Shown piece by piece: positions 31,756 through 37,566 of a stretch of 37,566 nucleotides of DNA. Position 1 is the stretch's first letter. Each line of letters opens with the position of its first letter. The stretch is taken from positions 1 to 37,566 of the forward strand of contig JANBPK010001109.1 of NCBI GenBank assembly GCA_027579435.1, in the 5' to 3' direction. Origin of the DNA: Candolleomyces eurysporus. Lineage: Eukaryota > Basidiomycota > Agaricomycetes > Agaricales > Psathyrellaceae. The notes beneath the pieces were generated by a model. It was not told the origin of the DNA. It was given only the letters and a program-made list of their open reading frames with translations, and ran no database searches. Both the position numbers and the translations under genes were made by a program.

Positions 31756-34700
31756 TCATGCAGCCAATTCCACCTTCAGATCTTCGATTTTTCTGCAATC
31801 TCGGCCATCCCCAGTAGCTTCACGCCGTGTTTCGAGAAGTCGGACAAGAGATTTAACATTATTTGCCCTGTATCTGTGTCCAAGAGGGCGGAGGATAAGC
31901 AGTTCCCGACGCAACGAGATCGCTTCATCGAGAACTTCCACAGCTCCATCTCGCTCAAACTGGGATAGATAAGCTTTAGCAAGAATACTGAGAATTGTAT
32001 GTCGATGTGGGTGGGGTGCAGGACAAAGTGCCAGCGCCTCACAACCCAGTGAAATCCATTCGTTCAGGGTCCCAATATCTTTGTTGTGCTGATAAAGAGC
32101 ATGGAGACAGCGAGCAAGATTGTTGAGCGAGCCGGAGCGATTTGGGTGGGGTGCAGGGCACAGCCCAAGCGCTTCGCGATGGAGTGAAATGGCCTCGTTC
32201 AATGCCCTGATGTCACCATTGCACTCATGAAGATCATCAAGAGCATTGGCAAGGTTGTAAAGCAACAAGGAGCGGTCTGGGTGGGGTGCAGGGCGGAGTG
32301 CGAGTGCTTCACGATGCAGGGAAATGGCCTCATTCAATCCATCAATGTNCCCGATTACAGTTATAAAGAGATTGAAGAGCACAGGCAAGGTTGTTGAGCG
32401 ACGACGGGCGATCTGGGTGGGGTACAGGGCGGAGTGCAAGTGCATCACGATGCAGTGAAATGGCCTCGTTCAGTGCGTCAATGTCCCCATTGCGCTCATA
32501 AAGAGCTTTGAGACTATTGGCAAGTTTGTTGAGCAACTTGGGGTGATCTGGATGGGGTACAGGGCAGAGTTCAAGAGCTTCACGTCCCAGTGAAATGATC
32601 TCATTCAATGCTTCGAGGCTGTCATTGCGATGATAAAATTCCTTGAGAGCACTGGCGAGATTGCCGAGATACCTGTAACGATCTGGGTGGGGCGTCGGAC
32701 TGAGTGTGAGCGCCATGCGGGAAAATGAAATGGCTTCGTTGAGGATGTCGCTATCTCCGTTCTGTCGGTAACATAACTGGAGTGCGCCAGCAATGTTGTC
32801 GAGTGTTTCTCCATGGCTGGGGTGTGGGTCCGGCCGGAGATGTAATGCATGTCGAAAGACCACCACAGCCTCCTCATACATCTGGAGGTTACCTGTCCGG
32901 TCACCCCTTGCACGATAGCACCTCCCGAGCTCTGACCAACCCTCTGCATCACCACCCTCAATCCTTACAGCAACCTCTAAACAAGCCACCTCGAATCCCC
33001 AATGATCTCCGCCAGTTTTGCCCAGCCGACGTGCCACCTTCCTCAGAGTCAATGCCATCCCGTCCTCCCCTCGAACATCCTTCACTGTTGAGTCAACCTC
33101 CCCGGCCAGTAAGCCTTTGAGAAGCAATGTTGCCCATCGTCCGTGGGTGTTAGGGATCATTTGCAGCGTCGAACAATGTTCTGTCTGTAACCATTCGTTG
33201 TTCGAGCGTGGGGTCCCGTTGAATACATGGTGCGGCCAGTACTTCACAACGTACTGCTGCAGGGGACGAAGGGGGTAGTCGTTGTGCAAGGAAGAACGCA
33301 GCAGGATGGTAAGTTGCTTGAGACAAGTCAAGCCTATCGCAGAGTGGGAATCGAAGGTGGAGATGGCGAAGGAGGTGTCTGTCGTTGGTGCCTGGATATA
33401 CTCGAGGAATGATAGATGGAAGAGTGTTGTTGCTGGATGAATCATCTTTTCTGAGCCGGGCGGAGGGGATCGTGTCTGGAGAGCAGAGAGAGGGAACTGA
33501 ATCTTGTTTATGAGATGGGACGGGATTCCTGTAAGCGTAGAAAAGTCTTCGAGAGAAAGTGGTTCCTGGAGGACAGTAGTCGCCCCCATATGCCGTCGAA
33601 ACCACTTCCGGGCATCAGACGACGGGAAAAGGCGCTCGAGCGCGTTGCGATACAAGTCGCCGAGCCCATCACTTCCACCAACTTGCCGCCGACTTCTGAC
33701 TATTTCTGCGAGGATTTCGTGGGGTGGGGACTCACTGAACGAGTGCGAAAGCACCCCAATCACGGTCGTTGCCCATACTGGGAGTCCACCTGAAAGCTCC
33801 GTGAGCTTCTCAACATCTAGAGAACTAGCTTTCCGCCCATCCACCCACGGAACCCTTTCTAAACTGTCGAGAAAATACGCCTTGATCACCTCGTTTGAAA
33901 TCGGGCCAAGGGCATACGTGTAAATCGAGACCTTGTCGATACCGGGTAAGCGGGAAGCGCATGGGTTCAAACGATCCGTCAGGATGAATTTGACGATCGA
34001 ACTTTCCGAGTTGAGGAAAGCGAGCGCCTTGGTGAAGGTTGGATGATCCCGCCATTCGTCCATAGCGTCCATGATTATGATGAGCGGTTGCGCGTGGCCG
34101 AGTGACCGCAACGGTTCGAGGATGTACTGCTGGAGGTGGTTTTCCACCGAGGTCCCATGACATCGATCCATCGCCTCCACTATCTTCGGAATCGCTCGAG
34201 GATGAATGCATCCAATTTCGTGAGCTATCATCTTGATGATTGTTTCGGGTCCCAATGTTTCTGTCCGAATGAGGCCGAGGAAAATGGAGGCAGCCAACCG
34301 ACCAGATGAGCGAAACAGGTCTTTGAGGTGGCTAGCGAGAGTGGATTTCCCAATACCAGCTGGCCCATGAATGCACAGGACGAGGACGGTCGAGCTCGAT
34401 TCCCGCTCGCATAACTTGTCAACGTCTGGCTTCCGACTGTTAGGTATGTACTCGTCATGCTTCCCACTCATGTCCGGATGCTTTGGAAGTGCACCCAGCC
34501 GTCCTCGTCCTGAAATAATACCCTGTCAGCGATATCTGTTGATTTGTCGAATTCCACCGTTCACGTACCAATTTCGAGAGTTTTCTGTGGCATTCCCACT
34601 TCGTTGAATACCTGAACATGATTGGCATTTATCTTGAAATCTCTCATTTGAACATCATGGGCGCCCTCGAACAAGGATATCGGCTGTGCCCCCGTCAAGG

Positions 34701-35140
34701 AAGGTACCGGTGGAAAATGTGAGGATGGCGATCGGTCCCTTGGATCGTGCGATCTTTCGACCTCGCTGCCGCTCGCAGTGGGGGGGGATTGATGACTGGG
34801 AGATGGGGTTTTGAATAGTCGGGGTCGAGATGGAAGCTGCGAGGGGGGTATCATTTATTGTAGCGGGCGGAGACGCAACAAGCTTGTGATTCGTTTTGTT
34901 CGTAGGCGGATGCTCTGACGGCTGAGAGATGGAAGTTTGACCACTGGACGCTGTGGGGTCGTTTGCAGGGGTAAGCAGAATGGATGGTGTTGAGGAACCC
35001 TGAGTCGGTAACAGCCCAGCGCCCGTGTTGGCGGTTTCGGCCAAGAGTTGGGAATGTCTAACATCAGACTTGCCCCTGCGTCCCTTGACAAATGAGGAGA
35101 GACGACCGAGAAGATTGGGCTTTGTAGACCCGGGAGGCAT
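31756..35140 (-). CDS. NACHT-TPR NOD-like receptor, copy 2 (two exons)
   Basis: Tandem paralogue of the NLR at 21224-24572. Exon 1 is 35140-34569, intron 34568-34510 (GTACGT..CAG), exon 2 34509-31756; about 1,107 residues once two single-base frame breaks are discounted. One break is the N at 32348 in the TPR region; without it exon 2 equals copy 1 in length. The other is a run of eight G (34780-34787, C on the coding strand) in exon 1, one base too long compared with the frame on both sides. Walker A is GPAGIGKST, Walker B LIIIMDAMDEW, then the same eight TPRs. The exon 1 end is LFEGAHDVQMRDFK..VFNEVG. The N-terminal exon is clearly more diverged from copy 1 than the NACHT part. If the C8 break is real, copy 2 would make only a truncated N-terminal peptide. 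Confidence 0.87.
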
Positions 35141-35877
35141 CGTGCGAGGATGGGAGGGGGGAACCTAGCAAGGTGTTGAGGGAAGGGAAGCAAGGAGTAA
35201 ACCTCGCCGCAGAATAGCCACTAACACGAGTTAGGCATGCGGCATCTGTGCGCAAGCGGTCAAATTAAGGTAGGGGCTGTGATGTCTGATAGACGCCCGA
35301 AATCCTGTGAATTCCTATGCATATCACATTGCCGTCAGTCATGACATGTACAGCGCACAAACGGTCACATACGATTCAAGCTGCGTCCCTTTGCCACTTT
35401 CGACAGGTCTAAGGCTCAATACGAGCATGAGAACGAGCAAAAACGGACATTCAATTCGGTCGTTGTCTCCAAGCAAGGTAATGTACACAAGAACTCCAAT
35501 AACTTGAGAATCGCACGGCCATCTGGATCCAGTACTAGTCTGGTCCGCCAGGACCCGATACATTTGTCGAGATTCATGGAGAGCTTGAGGCCTCTACAAC
35601 TGCAATATTAATAATTCGTAGTCAGCAAACGAGGCAATAGGTGCCAGAGCAAAGGAGGGGTAGCCAATGAAAGTCACGAGAAGAAGTAGGAATTAACCAA
35701 GATGGCGGAGGGGATAAAATCGCTGGATGAATGAAATGAAGGAACGCACCTTCATATCTCTCGCATACTGAAAAAGAGCTAATTGTGCCGTGGGTCAGAT
35801 GACAGTTGCCATCGTAGCAGCAACTATATAATGAAGCGCCCTCGTTGGGCATCAACTCGAGGTGGAAAAGAGGTAGA
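35141..35877. other. Upstream region of NLR copy 2
   Basis: 35141-35400 is shared with the region above NLR copy 1, including GTGCGCAAGCGG and CGGTCACATACGA; a CTAAC..GTTAG inverted pair lies at about 35221-35234. From 35400 it is unique in the window. No gene seen. Confidence 0.4.
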
Positions 35878-36198
35878 TTATTTGCCGGAGAGTCTCGATT
35901 TGCGCCATTGTGCAGTTTCTTCTAGGCAAGGGTACCCTTGAGATCTATCGATGAGCACGGCAGCCATGAATTGAACAGATAGATTTATACCAAAGAGCCC
36001 GCCTTGTCCGAACCCCTTCCTGCGCGATTCCACCTCTCTCCTTGGGTTCTCCTTCCTTCTGTCGCACCACCCGTCCCACTTGTACCCATTCTCCTCCAAG
36101 AATAGCCACTCCGCCCTCGTCCTTGCTTCAACTCTAACCCATCTCGCCATCTGCATGCACTCGAGATATTGCCCAGGTCCCTCGGCTCCAGGTTTCAC
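35878..36198 (-). CDS. Hypothetical 106-residue protein
   Basis: An open frame on the - strand from 36198 to 35878. It is rich in Arg, Glu, Trp and Gly, with an aromatic and charged middle (WLFLEENGYKWDGWCDRR). I recognise no domain, signal peptide or intron. No counterpart is visible elsewhere in the window. It could be a chance frame or one exon of a larger gene. Confidence 0.25.
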   Translation of the reverse strand: MKPGAEGPGQYLECMQMARWVRVEARTRAEWLFLEENGYKWDGWCDRRKENPRREVESRRKGFGQGGLFGINLSVQFMAAVLIDRSQGYPCLEETAQWRKSRLSGK

Positions 36199-36774
36199 AG
36201 TTGCCTCAACTGGGCTTCAGGAACAGATATAGCCAGTGGTCACGGGAGGGTATCCTAATGGATTACCATTGGTCAGAGCCAACAACGACAGGTTTGAGGT
36301 GGGTTGGTTCGTCGACCCCGTGCAGTACAATTCTATAAACAAGTTTAGTGTCGTTGGGAAAAGCCAATGCAAATGATACAGAGGTGCCGCACTCGATCTG
36401 ATCAGAGCGAGAGTGCTTTCCAGCCCCGTGGCTCTCGCCGGAGGGTAGAGTGGTGGGACAATTTGAGGTGGAAGTGGAACGGGATACGAGTCAAGCTAGG
36501 CAACAGCCACAATTGCGAAAAAGGACCTGTAGAGCCATAGCCGTACCATGCTATTCAGTAAGGCCTCATGATGCATGGAACCCATACATAGGAATGAAGA
36601 TATGCTCACCATTAACGACGCAGCCCGGAGAGAAAGAGGTTTGGTCGAAATTCTGCGTTGAAACCCGAGTCTTGACTTCAGTCCGAGTCACCGACCTTCA
36701 GTTCAACCAAATTTAAGAACGCAATTTCTTGAGACGGGGAAGTTTCAAAAATGCCGGTTAATTGGGGGAGGAGA
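36199..36774. other. Unique non-coding stretch
   Basis: Short open frames only, with no recognisable protein. It separates the unit B upstream region from the second Y repeat. Confidence 0.35.
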
Positions 36775-37172
36775 AGGGGAGTCGGCTCGGAGGCCAGCTG
36801 TTTGGCAACACCGCTCGATGCCAAACAAAGACGGAACATCGAGCTCCCGACCCAGACAATCTTGCCGAGCAAGGATCGAACTTGGCGGCCAGTATCACGT
36901 CGATATGCGTAACCTGCTTTGAACCTGCTCCCCTTTCGCTCTCCGACCCGAACCCGCAAACCAAGTTTCTTTGCGGCACCTAATCTCGCGCCGTCCTGAC
37001 TTGTCAGCCGGCTGACTCCCGCAAGCTCTTAATTGGACTTTCACTGTATACCTGGGATTGGTCCTTGGAGCTATCTCTTTAGTCGTATGTGGATCTAGTA
37101 TGCCCACCAGTCAGTAAAGTCATCCCTTTTATTGCTGACGTCNTTTTCTTTGCAGATCCCGTCGCTCGTTCC
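36775..37172. repeat. Boundary repeat Y, copy 2
   Basis: Second copy of 26780-27222, about 10.0 kb to the right, with small deletions and an N at 37143. The intron-like GTATGT (about 37085) to TTTGCAG (about 37156) arrangement is kept on the + strand. Confidence 0.65.
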
Positions 37173-37239
37173 AATTGCAGAGCCCCGCCGCAGGTGTCAA
37201 CAGCCCTCGACCTTGTCAACTGAGGCTCAAACCTCCATC

Positions 37240-37566
37240 AGGTTTTCTGTGGGGTGTAGACAAGTGTATATATAGCCTTAGCATCGGTATCTAGGGTACC
37301 ATATTTATAAGGATGGCAGATGGTCAGGTAACACCTTATAATTTCTGGTAGACTTTATCAAGTTAAGTTTGGTCAGTTTTAGTCATAGTTACGGTGCTCG
37401 ATAGATCAACGGGGTTTAGTGCCACTTTGCAGCAGATCTGTCTGGTAACAACCCTCACATAAAAGGGGTACACCCTCGAACGGCTCTACATTACTAGTCT
37501 TTTATCAAACGATACATCTCACTGTTATCGTTCTCTTCATGACATATATATCGAGCGCATCGCAGA
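37240..37566. repeat. LTR-like sequence running off the window end
   Basis: The sequence from TGTGGGGTGTAGACA at about 37248 is AT-rich, with TATATATAG at 37269, a CATAAAAGG near 37458 and no coding frame. The texture resembles the LTR of a Copia or gypsy element starting here. There is no second copy in the window, so this is a guess from composition. Confidence 0.3.

Larger units (their letters stand above)
27247..35400. repeat. Segmental duplication unit B (about 8.15 kb)
   Basis: Second copy of the block at 16797-24830, with the same gene order and orientation: unassigned left part, NLR relic, aconitase relic, spacer, NLR gene. Exon 2 of the two NLR genes has the same length (2,753 nt once the N at 32348 is omitted), whereas the left part and NLR exon 1 differ by many indels. 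Confidence 0.88.

Noticed and set aside
31070..31798. 242-codon open frame on the - strand over the NLR 3' end
   Set aside because: Broken at the corresponding place in unit A (20535-21227), with low-complexity, non-protein-like content.

Overview
The window looks like nuclear DNA of a mushroom-forming fungus (Agaricomycetes, Basidiomycota). Introns are short (mostly 50-65 nt, GT..AG). It holds a chromodomain Ty3/gypsy retrotransposon, a Plavaka-type DNA transposon of the kind known from Agaricomycetes, a LINE scrap and NACHT-TPR NOD-like receptor (NLR) genes, and no conserved housekeeping gene is intact. Single N characters sit exactly where several reading frames jump, so part of the apparent breakage is consensus uncertainty.

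Region 1 (1-9712): an almost complete chromovirus on the + strand. The 5' LTR is cut by the window edge. It is followed by gag with a CCHC knuckle, protease, reverse transcriptase, RNase H, integrase with a C-terminal chromodomain, an extra spliced gene between integrase and the polypurine tract, and a full 680-bp 3' LTR. The 339 bp of LTR visible at both ends look identical, so the insertion is recent, yet gag-pol carries four in-frame TGA codons.

Region 2 (9713-16802): the 3' LTR abuts a JmjC/cupin-like reading frame, apparently interrupted by the insertion. Then come a LINE reverse-transcriptase fragment and a ten-exon Plavaka transposase gene that is nearly intact except for one extra T in a T9 run. 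A hairpin and a small spliced gene fragment lie between the transposase gene and the next region.

Region 3 (about 16797-37170): a tandem segmental duplication. Unit A (16797 to about 24830) and unit B (27247 to about 35400) have the same order. Read on the - strand they contain a two-exon NACHT-TPR NLR gene, about 1.2 kb with no convincing gene, a decayed aconitase gene, a relic of another NLR 3' end, and about 1 kb of unassigned sequence. A third aconitase relic lies between the units, and a 0.4-kb segment just before unit B recurs after it, so the repeating module is probably about 10 kb. This fits birth-and-death expansion of an immune-type receptor cluster amid transposons. The NACHT cores of the two NLRs are very similar, while their N-terminal exons differ much more.

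The last 0.3 kb looks LTR-like and may begin another element. I saw no tRNA, rRNA or CRISPR array.
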